Shown here: positions 1-8,119 of the stretch, one piece after another
How positions within the stretch are numbered: the first letter of the stretch is position 1
How the letters are laid out: every line of letters starts with the position of its first letter
Source of the DNA: Lutibacter oceani
Lineage (GTDB): Bacteria; Bacteroidota; Bacteroidia; Flavobacteriales; Flavobacteriaceae
Direction: 5' to 3'
NCBI RefSeq assembly: GCF_003384935.1
Contig: NZ_QTTQ01000009.1
Span: 992,001 to 1,056,000, forward strand
DNA: 64,000 nucleotides
Translations under genes and position numbers: made by a program
Notes under the pieces: model-generated
The model's input: the letters and a program-made list of their open reading frames with translations, nothing else
Told to the model about the DNA's origin: nothing
Databases searched by the model: none

Positions 1-31
1 GGGTAAATGAAATTTTAATGTTTTTATAGTA

Positions 32-688
32 TTACTTTTTTATAGGAAGTACATAAAAAAATATTGCCATAAAATGACAAAAACTACCTAACAATACAAA
101 AATATGAAAAATTGCATGGTTGTATTTAATCCTTTTAATACTATATAAAATTGCACCAACTGTATAAAAAATTCCACCACCTAAAAGCCATAATAAACCT
201 TCAATAGGTAAATTTTGCACTAATGGTTTAATGGCAAAAACAATAACCCAACCCATTAAAACATAAGCAATTGTAGAAATTTTATCAAATCTACCTGTAA
301 AAAATAATTTTAAAATAACTCCTGTAATTGCCAATCCCCAAGAAATTCCAAAAATAGTCCAGCCTACCCAACCTTTTAAAACTACCAATGTAAAAGGGGT
401 ATAAGTTCCTGCTATTAAAATGTAAATTGCTGCGTGGTCAAAAACGTTTAATCGATGCCTTAATTTAGGTATTTTTGAATAATGATAAAATGTAGATGCC
501 GAATATAATACAATTAAACTCGCGCCATAAATACTAAAACTAACTATGTGCCAAGCTGTACCTTCTAAACTTGCAAAGACAACCAATAAAACTAAGGCAA
601 CAACACTTAAAACCAATCCAAAAGCGTGAGATAATACGTTCAGTTTTTCTTCTTTTGGATTGTAATATGTAATTTTTTTTTCTTTCAT
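32..688 (-). CDS. Hemolysin III / PAQR-family membrane protein
   Basis: A 218-residue polytopic membrane protein with seven hydrophobic segments. The stretch SASTFYHYSK near residue 65 and FDHAAIYILIAGTYTPF near residue 85 are the signature Ser/His/Asp motifs of the hemolysin III branch of the PAQR superfamily, whose buried His and Asp side chains are thought to bind a metal ion; a third His near the C-terminus (FHIF, FCHF) fits. It acts in the inner membrane. The family name comes from haemolysis assays; the physiological role in most bacteria is unknown, possibly lipid homeostasis or stress. The length is normal. It lies 40 bp downstream of the acyltransferase gene on the same strand, so the two may be cotranscribed. 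Confidence 0.9.
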   Translation of the reverse strand: MKEKKITYYNPKEEKLNVLSHAFGLVLSVVALVLLVVFASLEGTAWHIVSFSIYGASLIVLYSASTFYHYSKIPKLRHRLNVFDHAAIYILIAGTYTPFTLVVLKGWVGWTIFGISWGLAITGVILKLFFTGRFDKISTIAYVLMGWVIVFAIKPLVQNLPIEGLLWLLGGGIFYTVGAILYSIKRIKYNHAIFHIFVLLGSFCHFMAIFFYVLPIKK

Positions 689-728
689 TTCAATTGAACG
701 AGAAAACCGCTATTTAAGTATGTATTTG

Positions 729-1481
729 TTAAAGTTTTAAATCCATAGTTAATTCATTATAAATAACATTAAATGTTTGTTTTTTTAAAGAGTCATTGTC
801 TTTTAAAGTAAGCCCTTTAGTATTGATGAGTTTGTGTATTTTTACGCGTAATTTTCCAGGACTACCACTAAAAAAAGTATATGAAAATCGCTTTTTGCAA
901 TCGTAAAATGTCAATGGTACAATTGGTATTTGGTGTTCAATTGCCAATCTAAAAGCTCCGTTTTTAAATTCGCTTAACACCACACTTTCATCATCTGGAA
1001 CTAAACCTTCAGGAAAAATACAAATATCAAGTCCATCACTCATTCTTCTCCTGGCTTCATCAAAAACTGCTTTTCTACTTTTTGCATTACCTCTATCAAC
1101 CAAAATACAAGTTCTTTTATAAAAAAATCCAAAAATCGGGATTTTAGTGAGTTCTTTTTTACCTACAAAAACAAACGGATTTTTAGTTACTGAAAGCATC
1201 ACCATAATATCTATCATTGATGTATGATTTGGGCAAAACATAAAACTTTTTTCTTTTTTTAAAACCTGACTTTCTTCTAAAATAATTTTAAAACCCATTA
1301 CAAAAAGGATTGTATTTGCCCAAAATCTGGCAATTTTGAAAAATACCGGGTATAGTTTTTCTGAAGAAGTAACAACAATTAATACTGGAAAAATAGCAAT
1401 AATACTCAACAATATCCAGCCATAAAACCAGCAACGCCAAAAAATGTAAAAAGGATATTTAATATATTTCATACATTTCAA
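729..1481 (-). CDS. plsC: 1-acyl-sn-glycerol-3-phosphate acyltransferase (PlsC family)
   Basis: A 250-residue membrane-associated acyltransferase that would convert lysophosphatidic acid to phosphatidic acid in phospholipid synthesis. The catalytic HX4D box appears as NHTSMID near residue 85 and the substrate-binding motif as FPEGLVPDDE near residue 157. Two hydrophobic segments occupy the first 65 residues. An alternative ATG three codons downstream (1472) could be the true start; neither has a clear ribosome binding site. Whether it is the housekeeping PlsC or a paralogue for another lipid (for example ornithine or glycine lipids, common in this phylum) cannot be decided here. Confidence 0.88.
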   Translation of the reverse strand: MKCMKYIKYPFYIFWRCWFYGWILLSIIAIFPVLIVVTSSEKLYPVFFKIARFWANTILFVMGFKIILEESQVLKKEKSFMFCPNHTSMIDIMVMLSVTKNPFVFVGKKELTKIPIFGFFYKRTCILVDRGNAKSRKAVFDEARRRMSDGLDICIFPEGLVPDDESVVLSEFKNGAFRLAIEHQIPIVPLTFYDCKKRFSYTFFSGSPGKLRVKIHKLINTKGLTLKDNDSLKKQTFNVIYNELTMDLKL

Positions 1482-1585
1482 ATGTAATTATTTTGAATGA
1501 CAATTTGATAATTCAAAATAACAGAAACACCTATTTATTTAATTTCTTACATTTATAAAATATTAACTATGTAACTTTAATTAGT

Positions 1586-1828
1586 ATGTTGTATTCAATT
1601 ATTATTGGTGGAATTGCAGGTTGGCTTGCTGGAAAATTAATGAAAGGTGGTGGTTTTGGACTTGTTAAAAACATTATTTTAGGGATTATTGGAGGTTTTG
1701 TAGGAGGTTGGCTATTTAATATTTTAGGTATTTATACATTTCATGGGGAACTTGGCGATTTACTAGAAGGTGTTATTGGCGCAGTTGCTATATTGTTTGT
1801 TGCCGACTTAATAAAGAAAAATAAATAA
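1586..1828 (+). CDS. GlsB/YeaQ/YmgE family small membrane protein
   Basis: An 80-residue, glycine-rich, three-segment membrane protein. The pattern GGIAGWLAGKLMKGGGFG at the N-terminus followed by NIILGIIGGFVGGWLF is diagnostic of the transglycosylase-associated (GlsB/YeaQ/YmgE) family, small inner-membrane proteins linked to general stress responses. The molecular function is unknown. It stands alone on the plus strand, with a promoter-like TAACTTTA shortly upstream of the ATG. Confidence 0.88.
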   Translation: MLYSIIIGGIAGWLAGKLMKGGGFGLVKNIILGIIGGFVGGWLFNILGIYTFHGELGDLLEGVIGAVAILFVADLIKKNK

Positions 1829-1906
1829 GACCTAAAAAATCCATTTTTATATTTAACAAATCAAACTCAAAAAAGAAATACTTGCAGTTTGAATAATTTT
1901 TTTTAA

Positions 1907-3595
1907 ATGCTCCTTATATTTTTAAGTTGGATCTATATTTTTATAACTACACTCAATTTTGGAATTCTATTTAAAAAAATAGTTAAATTAGAAAATTGCC
2001 ATGTTATTATTCATCATATTTTAGGTTTATTTCTTTATACAATTCTTACAAGTATAACTGCTTTTTTTATAAGAATAAATATTGAATTTTACATTTTTGT
2101 ATTTCTAATAAACCATATTGTTTTTATAATAAATAGACAGCTTTTTATTAATGAAATCAAGAAATTTATAACTACTATTAAAAACCTTGGTGTTTTATTA
2201 AAAGTAATCTTTTTTGCTGTTTTTATAATTACACTTGCTCAAAGTTCAACTGCGCCTTACCTGTTAGATAATGAGTCTTATTACATACAAACTATAAAAT
2301 GGATTAATGAATTTGGATATGTAAAAGGGTTGGCAAATTTACACCTGTTTTTTGCACAAAATTCAGCTTGGCATACTTTACAAGCGGGATTTAATTTCCC
2401 TTTTTTATCTGACTTTTTTAACGATTTAAATGGGTTTTTATTTGTTTTAATTAGCATACTTGCACTTGAAAAAATAAACAATTATAAATCCAATTTTGAC
2501 TCTCAAGGGTTAAGTTTTGGATTGATTTTGTTGTTTACTATTTTCTTTATGCAATTTGTAAATGCACCATCTCCAGATCTTTTTGTTTTTACACTAACAC
2601 CCTACGTTTTTTACCTATTCATTACAAATTATAAAACTATTGATAAAACTACTTTCAAAGCAATTTTAAGCCTGATTCTTTTTTTGTGTTTTGTAAAAGT
2701 AACATCCGCAATTTTGGTTGTTTTAATTCTAATTTTATTTTTTAAAAACTTTCAAACATTAAAAAATGATCTGTTTAATTATACTTTATTATGCGTTGTT
2801 GTTTTAAGTCTTTTTCTATCCAAAAACATTATAATTTCAGGTTATTTACTTTTTCCAATTGATGCTATAGATTTTTTTAATTTTGATTGGAAACAGCCAA
2901 AATCTTTAGTAGAATTCTATAATTATGGAACTTATTTATCAGGTTTTGATAATCAAGATGTTTCACAATTAACTCTTGTGGAACGTTTTTGGTTTTGGTT
3001 AACTATTTCAAAATTGCATGGGATTTTTAATAAATTATTTGTAGTACTGTTAATTATTTACCCTTGGTTTATCTATAAAAGCAAAAACAAATTTGCTCTA
3101 AGCGTTCTATATACTTTGGCAGTTTTACAATTAATTATCCTTTGGAATAGTTCACCGCAGTATCGGTATTTCTTTGTATTTATTATTTTCTTATCACTTC
3201 AAATAATTGTTTCTTTATTAAAAAATAAAAGTATTTTAAACTACTTCATAACCTTATTTATACTTTTAAGTGCAATCCCTGTTTTTTTTGAAATCAATTT
3301 AAATGCATTAACAAAAAATCCTTTTGCTATGAAACTAAGCACTTTTAATTCAAAAAATATATTTATTCCCGAGGGAAAATCAAAAATAAATACTCAATTC
3401 ACTAAGACAAATATTAATAATTTTGAATTTTATTCACCAAGCGATCATGTCTATTTTTGGGCAACCGGAAATGGAAATCTACCTTGTGTAAACAAACAGC
3501 AAATTAACTTTATAAAAAATTCCTACAACTTTGTTCCGCAATTAAGAACAGGGAATCTTAAAGATGGATTTAAATCTATAAAAATTGAAGAATAA
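1907..3595 (+). CDS. Large polytopic membrane protein, LIC_10190-like
   Basis: A 562-residue protein with about 10-12 transmembrane segments and a short polar C-terminus. The loop around residues 122-165 (LLDNESYYIQTIKWINEFG, then WHTLQAGFNF) has the feel of the acidic first periplasmic loop of GT-C-type glycosyltransferases and resembles flavobacterial proteins annotated as LIC_10190 family; I recall that family only by pattern. A role in envelope glycan assembly is an inference. The gene is markedly AT-rich (many Phe, Ile, Leu, Lys, Asn) and stands alone between the GlsB-like gene and trpS. Confidence 0.7.
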   Translation: MLLIFLSWIYIFITTLNFGILFKKIVKLENCHVIIHHILGLFLYTILTSITAFFIRINIEFYIFVFLINHIVFIINRQLFINEIKKFITTIKNLGVLLKVIFFAVFIITLAQSSTAPYLLDNESYYIQTIKWINEFGYVKGLANLHLFFAQNSAWHTLQAGFNFPFLSDFFNDLNGFLFVLISILALEKINNYKSNFDSQGLSFGLILLFTIFFMQFVNAPSPDLFVFTLTPYVFYLFITNYKTIDKTTFKAILSLILFLCFVKVTSAILVVLILILFFKNFQTLKNDLFNYTLLCVVVLSLFLSKNIIISGYLLFPIDAIDFFNFDWKQPKSLVEFYNYGTYLSGFDNQDVSQLTLVERFWFWLTISKLHGIFNKLFVVLLIIYPWFIYKSKNKFALSVLYTLAVLQLIILWNSSPQYRYFFVFIIFLSLQIIVSLLKNKSILNYFITLFILLSAIPVFFEINLNALTKNPFAMKLSTFNSKNIFIPEGKSKINTQFTKTNINNFEFYSPSDHVYFWATGNGNLPCVNKQQINFIKNSYNFVPQLRTGNLKDGFKSIKIEE

Positions 3596-3645
3596 ATAAT
3601 ATATATACTCTTATTCTAAAATTTAGATAGTTAATCCTAAATATG

Positions 3646-3653
3646 TATTTTTG
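3646..3653 (+). promoter_or_regulatory. Putative -7 promoter box of trpS
   Basis: TATTTTTG matches the Bacteroidota primary sigma-factor -7 consensus TAnnTTTG and lies 17 bp upstream of the trpS ATG. No exact -33 TTTG is present at the expected spacing, so the call rests on the -7 element and its position. Confidence 0.5.
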
Positions 3654-3670
3654 CCTCAAATTTAAAATAA

Positions 3671-4639
3671 ATGTCAAGAATTTTAACGGGTGTACAAAGT
3701 ACAGGAACACCACATTTAGGAAACTTATTAGGAGCGATTATTCCTGCTATTGAAATGGCAAATAATCCTAAAAATGAATCATTTTTATTTATTGCTGATT
3801 TGCATTCATTAACGCAAATAAAAAACGGAAAAGAATTACGCGAAAACACTTACAGCACTGCTGCAACTTGGCTTGCTTTTGGTTTAGATGTTAACAAAAC
3901 TGTTTTTTACAGACAAAGTGATATTCCTGAAGTAACTGAACTTTCTTGGTATTTAAGTTGCTTTTTTCCTTACCAACGATTAACCTTAGCACACAGTTTT
4001 AAAGATAAAGCCGATAGATTGGAAGATGTAAATGCTGGTTTATTTGCATATCCAATGTTAATGGCGGCAGATATTTTATTGTATGATGCAGAAATTGTTC
4101 CTGTTGGAAAAGATCAATTGCAACATTTAGAAATATCTAGAGACGTAGCAAATAGATTTAACCACCAAATGGGAGATACGTTGGTTCCACCCGAAGCAAA
4201 AATCCAAGATGGAACTATGTGGGTTCCCGGAACTGATGGTGGAAAAATGAGTAAATCTAGCGGAAATATTATCAATTTATTTTTGCCAGACAAACAACTA
4301 CGTAAACAAATAATGAAAATTAAAACGGATTCTACGCCGTTAGAAGAACCAAAAAATCCTGATACCTGTAATTTATTTGCTCTTTATAAATTATTAGCTT
4401 CTGAAGAACAAATTGATGAAATGAGAGCTAATTATGAAGGTGGGAATTACGGTTATGGCCATGCAAAACAAGCATTTTTTGAATTATTAGTTGATAAATT
4501 TTCTGAAGAAAGAGCACGTTACAATTACTTTATGGAAAACTTAGATGAAATAGATAAAGCATTGGCAATTGGAGCTGTAAAAGCAAAAATAGTTGCTACT
4601 AGTGTCTTAAAACGTGTTAGAGAAAAATTGGGATATTAG
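3671..4639 (+). CDS. trpS: Tryptophan--tRNA ligase
   Basis: A 322-residue class I aminoacyl-tRNA synthetase that charges tRNA-Trp in the cytoplasm. The HIGH-type motif reads TPHLGN at residues 13-18 and the KMSKS motif is exact at residues 192-196, followed by SGNIINLF. The length is normal for bacterial TrpRS, and the start MSRILTGVQSTG is the conserved N-terminus. The gene is monocistronic, with its own -7 box and a strong terminator 24 bp after the stop. Confidence 0.98.
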   Translation: MSRILTGVQSTGTPHLGNLLGAIIPAIEMANNPKNESFLFIADLHSLTQIKNGKELRENTYSTAATWLAFGLDVNKTVFYRQSDIPEVTELSWYLSCFFPYQRLTLAHSFKDKADRLEDVNAGLFAYPMLMAADILLYDAEIVPVGKDQLQHLEISRDVANRFNHQMGDTLVPPEAKIQDGTMWVPGTDGGKMSKSSGNIINLFLPDKQLRKQIMKIKTDSTPLEEPKNPDTCNLFALYKLLASEEQIDEMRANYEGGNYGYGHAKQAFFELLVDKFSEERARYNYFMENLDEIDKALAIGAVKAKIVATSVLKRVREKLGY

Positions 4640-4662
4640 TTAGAGTTGTTAGATTTTAATTC

Positions 4663-4715
4663 AAAAAAGAAACCCTCAAAACTAAATTTATTTCAGTTTT
4701 GAGGGTTTCTTTTTT
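4663..4715. terminator. Bidirectional intrinsic terminator after trpS
   Basis: A perfect 21-bp inverted repeat: A6-GAAACCCTCAAAACT pairs with AGTTTTGAGGGTTTC-T6 around an 11-nt loop. The flanking A and T runs make it functional in both directions, serving trpS (plus) and the leftward hxlR gene (minus), whose stop is 65 bp away. Confidence 0.92.
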
Positions 4716-4779
4716 GAATATTTAAATATCACTCTTTTTTCTTGCTAAGGACAAAGTTGAAAGCCTAGATTTATAAATT

Positions 4780-5088
4780 TTAAGACATTAAGTTTTTACC
4801 CCAATTATCTAATTCTTTTAAAATAGCTTCTAAAGATTTGCCCGTTTCAGTTAATTGATACTCCACTTTTGGCGGTACAACTGGGTATACTTTTCTACTT
4901 ACAAGATTATCGCGTTCTAATTCTCTTACAGTTTGTGTAAACATTTTATTCGAAATTCCAGGAATTGTTTTTTGTAAAACTCCAGATCTTAGCGGACCGT
5001 TAAGCAAGTGAAATAAAACCAAGGGTTTCCATTTATTACCAATTAAATCCATTGTGAAATGTAAGGAGCAATAATATTTTTTCTTCAT
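4780..5088 (-). CDS. HxlR-family transcriptional regulator
   Basis: A 102-residue winged-helix DNA-binding protein. The N-terminal CSLHFTMDLIGNKWKPLVLF and the core GISNKMFTQTVRELERDNL (recognition helix) followed by VPPKVEYQLTETG are the standard HxlR signature. Many members sense electrophiles or oxidants through a Cys near residue 7, which is present here (C7). The gene is divergent from the VOC-family gene with a 126-bp shared intergenic region that carries two inverted repeats, the usual arrangement for local autoregulation and control of a detoxification enzyme. Confidence 0.93.
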   Translation of the reverse strand: MKKKYYCSLHFTMDLIGNKWKPLVLFHLLNGPLRSGVLQKTIPGISNKMFTQTVRELERDNLVSRKVYPVVPPKVEYQLTETGKSLEAILKELDNWGKNLMS

Positions 5089-5142
5089 TTATTACATTTT
5101 AAAACACTGTTATTCATTATTTTACTCTTTTTATATACTATA

Positions 5143-5175
5143 TTACTTTTTGGTAAGTTATTGCCAAATAGGCAA
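5143..5175. promoter_or_regulatory. Candidate HxlR operators between hxlR and the VOC gene
   Basis: Two adjacent inverted repeats: TTAC-TTTTTG-GTAA (5143-5156) and TTGCC-AAATA-GGCAA (5161-5175). The first resembles TTAC(n)GTAA operators seen upstream of genes controlled by HxlR proteins. The second overlaps the expected -33 position of the VOC-gene promoter, so a bound regulator would block it. Operator function is inferred from symmetry and position. Confidence 0.55.
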
Positions 5176-5183
5176 ATATAAAT

Positions 5184-5191
5184 TAAATTTG
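5184..5191 (+). promoter_or_regulatory. Putative -7 box of the VOC gene
   Basis: TAAATTTG matches TAnnTTTG. ATTG at 5160-5163, 20 nt upstream, is a plausible -33 element and sits at the edge of the TTGCC...GGCAA palindrome. The start codon is 23 bp downstream. Confidence 0.55.
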
Positions 5192-5214
5192 CAACTTAAT
5201 TTTAAGAATGTAAT

Positions 5215-5727
5215 ATGAAATCAAATAAAAAATACCCAAAATCTTTTTCTCATATAGGAATTACAGTACCAGATATTGAAAAAGCTGTGAAATTTTATTC
5301 AGAAATAATGGGCTGGTATATAATTATGGAACCTTCGGTGGTTATTGAAGAAAAAGAAACTGCTATTGGTAAAATGTGTATTGATGTATTTGGCGAAGGA
5401 TGGGGAGAATTTAAAATTGCACATTTATCAACTTCTGATGGTGTTGGTATTGAGTTGTTTTCGTTTCCAAAAGGAGTAAAAAAAGCACCTGAATTTAGCC
5501 CATTTAATACTGGACTGTTCCATTTTTGTGTACAAGATCCAGCTATTGAAAATTTAGTAGCTGAAATTGTTGCTGCTGGAGGAAAACAGCGAATGCCTAT
5601 TAGAGAATATTATCCGAATGAAAAACCTTTTAAAATGTGTTATGTTGAAGACCCTTTTGGAATTGTATTTGAAATTTACACTCACAGTTATGAATTAACT
5701 TATTCTTCAGGAGCATATTCCAACTAA
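5215..5727 (+). CDS. VOC-family (glyoxalase/dioxygenase-fold) protein
   Basis: A 170-residue vicinal-oxygen-chelate protein. The fold starts with FSHIGITVPDIEKAVKFYSE (metal-ligand His at residue 12) and ends with PFGIVFEIYTHS, the second-module acidic metal-ligand region; TGLFHFCVQDP around residue 101 gives another His. Substrate is unknown: members include glyoxalases, lactoylglutathione lyases and ring-cleaving dioxygenases. Divergence from an HxlR regulator suggests an inducible detoxification enzyme. Confidence 0.88.
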   Translation: MKSNKKYPKSFSHIGITVPDIEKAVKFYSEIMGWYIIMEPSVVIEEKETAIGKMCIDVFGEGWGEFKIAHLSTSDGVGIELFSFPKGVKKAPEFSPFNTGLFHFCVQDPAIENLVAEIVAAGGKQRMPIREYYPNEKPFKMCYVEDPFGIVFEIYTHSYELTYSSGAYSN

Positions 5728-5843
5728 AAAGAGTCTTTTTTGTTAGGGTGTAAAAATTTTTGAACCGTTAGACCTATAAGAAATATGGTTTAACGGTTAT
5801 TCTATTAAATAGGTTTCCGTTTTTAGACTCATAAAAAAGCTTT

Positions 5844-5938
5844 GCGTTAAGGATGGAGTGGCTTGTTTGAGCTCTTTTTTGTTGTTTTTCGCAACTAAAA
5901 AAGCGAGTAACGACAGCCTGACCCAAAGGGGAACGCCC
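5844..5938 (-). repeat. Structured intergenic repeat-like element (GGGCGTT...AACGC type)
   Basis: Read on the minus strand this element starts GGGCGTTCCCC and ends CCATCCTTAACGC; the outer GCGTT/AACGC arms pair. Inside, CTTTTTTGTTG (5874-5884) pairs with CAAC-T-AAAAAAG (5892-5903), giving a stem-loop, and a GAGCTC lies beside it. The GC content stands out against the surroundings. From memory, near-identical blocks recur in intergenic regions of other Flavobacteriia, suggesting a REP-like family; I cannot confirm copy number. It lies between the convergent VOC and ccsA genes. Just upstream, AACCGTTA/TAACGGTT (5763-5798) forms a separate hairpin after the VOC stop. Confidence 0.5.
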
Positions 5939-5960
5939 AAATTATTTATTTTTTTAAAAT

Positions 5961-6764
5961 CTAATACTGTGTATACGTATGCACGCTTGTAGTTGCTACT
6001 GGTAAATAATTTACACCAAACCAACAAACCAATAAAACTACAAAAGCCAACGCTAAAATAGTAAGTGCTTGTTTGCTGTTATGCATATGAAAATGACGGT
6101 AATGAATGTAAATTAAATAACCCATCCAGGTTAAAAATGCCCAAACTTCTTTTGGATCCCAGGTCCAATAATGTCCCCAAGCTTCTTTTGCCCAAAGCGC
6201 ACCAAATAAAAGCCCTAACGTTAAAAATGCAAAACCTATATATACTAAATTGTCTGCTAATTTTAAGGTTTCTATTTTGAAGTTTCCTTGATAACTATCG
6301 TACCAACCTTTTATGGCAACTATACTTGAAGCTGCCAATACTGCATATGAAAATAAATACACCAACACGTGTGGAATAAACCACGGACTTTGTAGCGCTG
6401 GCATTAAAGTTTTTGAATACGTTTCTGGATTTAAGTAATTAATTACCAAAAACATACTTGCCATTGCAATGCTGTAGGCTAAAAACCATTTATATTTCCA
6501 TCTGATATAAGTTACAAAACCAATTAATGGTAAAAAGGTTGCGTACCAAAGTCTGGTTTCGCCTAATGTTCGCATTGGTGGTCGATCTAATTCTAACCAT
6601 AATTTTACAACAAAAAGAATCATTACTACCCAACCTGCAACAAATAATACATTGGCGATTTTGAAAATTGAATGCTTTTTGTAGGAAATAGCTAAAAACA
6701 CCAAACCAATAAACCAAAGGATTATAATAATTGAACTATATAATGGAAAATCTATCCAAGTCAT
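5961..6764 (-). CDS. ccsA: CcsA/ResC-type cytochrome c biogenesis (haem handling) protein
   Basis: A 267-residue polytopic membrane protein of the System II cytochrome c maturation pathway. It carries the tryptophan-rich WWD haem-binding motif WGHYWTWDPKEVWAF near residue 195 and conserved His residues in flanking loops that ligate haem during export. It works with ResB to deliver haem to apocytochromes outside the inner membrane. The gene follows resB by 3 bp and is the last gene of the porin-nrfH-nrfA-resB-ccsA set, so its most likely client is the NrfHA nitrite reductase. Confidence 0.93.
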   Translation of the reverse strand: MTWIDFPLYSSIIIILWFIGLVFLAISYKKHSIFKIANVLFVAGWVVMILFVVKLWLELDRPPMRTLGETRLWYATFLPLIGFVTYIRWKYKWFLAYSIAMASMFLVINYLNPETYSKTLMPALQSPWFIPHVLVYLFSYAVLAASSIVAIKGWYDSYQGNFKIETLKLADNLVYIGFAFLTLGLLFGALWAKEAWGHYWTWDPKEVWAFLTWMGYLIYIHYRHFHMHNSKQALTILALAFVVLLVCWFGVNYLPVATTSVHTYTQY

Positions 6765-6767
6765 TTT

Positions 6768-8015
6768 TTATTGATTTTTAGTTATTTTATTACCCATCCA
6801 AAACATATAAACAGCGCCTGCAATCATCATAAAAATTCCTATATATATTAGTGGTAGCCATGGGTCTTTCACAAGCTCTAAAACGCTTAAATTACTCCAT
6901 TTCCCCATTTTATCATCATAGCTTAACTGATAAATTTTCCAGCCTTTGTATTTGAATGGTTTATTAACTTCTAAAACAGTGCTAATTCTTTCACCTTCTT
7001 TTGTTAAAATATCAATATCTGAGCTAAATTTCTTCACTTCAGGAATAGTCATTACAACTGAATAATCTTCGCTTATTTTTAATGATTCATAAGGATAACG
7101 AAAACTTCCGCTACTTATCCAAGCTGTTTGAATAGCATCGTTTTCAATATTTTTAACTGAAATTTTTGCAGCTGGTGGCGAACCTATTTCGTTAACCGCT
7201 TCATATCGCATTCCAAAACGAATAGCATTTGGAAGAAAATCATCAATTTTTACTTCAAAATTATTGAAATAATAGGTTTCCCCTTTTTCAACTAAGTATA
7301 AATTTTTACCATCGTTATGTGCAATACTTCCCGTTTTATTATCAACTAACGCTAGTTTTGGATTGTATTCATCTATTAAAAAATCTTTTAAATAAAAGGC
7401 AAAAGGCAATTCTACCTTTTGATTATTCATATCTGTAGCTATCCAACTTGGTTTTCCTTCATAAACATCTAAAGACAAGCGTTGTAAATCTCCTGTTCCT
7501 AAAATACCCGCAATTAAAGCTAAAAATAAACCCGTATGATTTAAAATAAATCCAAAATTAGACCATTTAAATTGTAAAATTCTTTTGATAGAAATTAAAC
7601 CTAAACAGGTTAAAAATTGAAACAAGATTAATAAAAAGGCCCAATTACTTGTAATGTGGTTTAAGCCTAGATTATTTATTATCTTATTCTCTGATGAAAC
7701 TTGAGGAATAATTCCCATTATCATTACCAAAACTGTTACCAAAACAATACTTGAAATTGATGCGGGTACTTTAGTTAACCATCTAATTAATTGTGTTGTT
7801 GAAAACCATTTATACAACACAAATAAGACTAAAACATAGCCAATTAAAAAGATTAAATTAAATGGATATGAAAGTGTAAATGCGCTACCAGAAGTGCTAA
7901 AAACTTCTAAAAAAAGTCCGGTTATTATTAAACCTGTTCCTATAAAAAAAGATTCAACATAACCCCAGGGATTTTCCCAAAGATTACGTTGAATCTTTAT
8001 ATTATTTTCATTCAT
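6768..8015 (-). CDS. resB: ResB/Ccs1-type cytochrome c biogenesis protein
   Basis: A 415-residue System II component with transmembrane segments near residues 20-45, 50-72, 83-105, 125-185 and 385-405, enclosing a long periplasmic domain (about 190-380) typical of ResB/Ccs1. The domain contains the usual late motifs VNKPFKYKGWKIYQLSYDD (the YKGWxIYQ block). ResB holds apocytochrome c for haem ligation by CcsA. The split ResB + CcsA organisation here contrasts with the fused CcsBA of epsilonproteobacteria. It lies 104 bp downstream of nrfA, separated by a hairpin. Confidence 0.92.
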   Translation of the reverse strand: MNENNIKIQRNLWENPWGYVESFFIGTGLIITGLFLEVFSTSGSAFTLSYPFNLIFLIGYVLVLFVLYKWFSTTQLIRWLTKVPASISSIVLVTVLVMIMGIIPQVSSENKIINNLGLNHITSNWAFLLILFQFLTCLGLISIKRILQFKWSNFGFILNHTGLFLALIAGILGTGDLQRLSLDVYEGKPSWIATDMNNQKVELPFAFYLKDFLIDEYNPKLALVDNKTGSIAHNDGKNLYLVEKGETYYFNNFEVKIDDFLPNAIRFGMRYEAVNEIGSPPAAKISVKNIENDAIQTAWISSGSFRYPYESLKISEDYSVVMTIPEVKKFSSDIDILTKEGERISTVLEVNKPFKYKGWKIYQLSYDDKMGKWSNLSVLELVKDPWLPLIYIGIFMMIAGAVYMFWMGNKITKNQ

Positions 8016-8044
8016 ATAAAGTCAAATATAATATTTTTTTAGGT

Positions 8045-8104
8045 ATTAGTATTTAGATGTAAATTTTTATAAATTTTAATTAAAACTCACATCTAAATAC
8101 TAAT
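8045..8104 (-). other. Intercistronic hairpin between nrfA and resB
   Basis: ATTAGTATTTAGATGT (8045-8060) and ACATCTAAATACTAAT (8089-8104) form a perfect 16-bp inverted repeat with a 28-nt loop. In the direction of transcription it is not followed by a U tract, so a simple intrinsic terminator is unlikely. It may stabilise the upstream nrfHA message or partly attenuate the downstream biogenesis genes, giving much more reductase than maturation factor. Confidence 0.7.
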
Positions 8105-8119
8105 TACGCTATACTTTTT

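Noticed and set aside
5797-6027. 76-codon minus-strand ORF across the structured element and the ccsA end
   Set aside because: It overlaps ccsA out of frame and mostly translates the repeat-like element; no conserved protein pattern apart from what the repeat itself would produce.
8045-8104. Rho-independent terminator between nrfA and resB
   Set aside because: No U tract follows the stem in the direction of transcription, and ending transcription there would cut the ccs genes off from the nrf operon.
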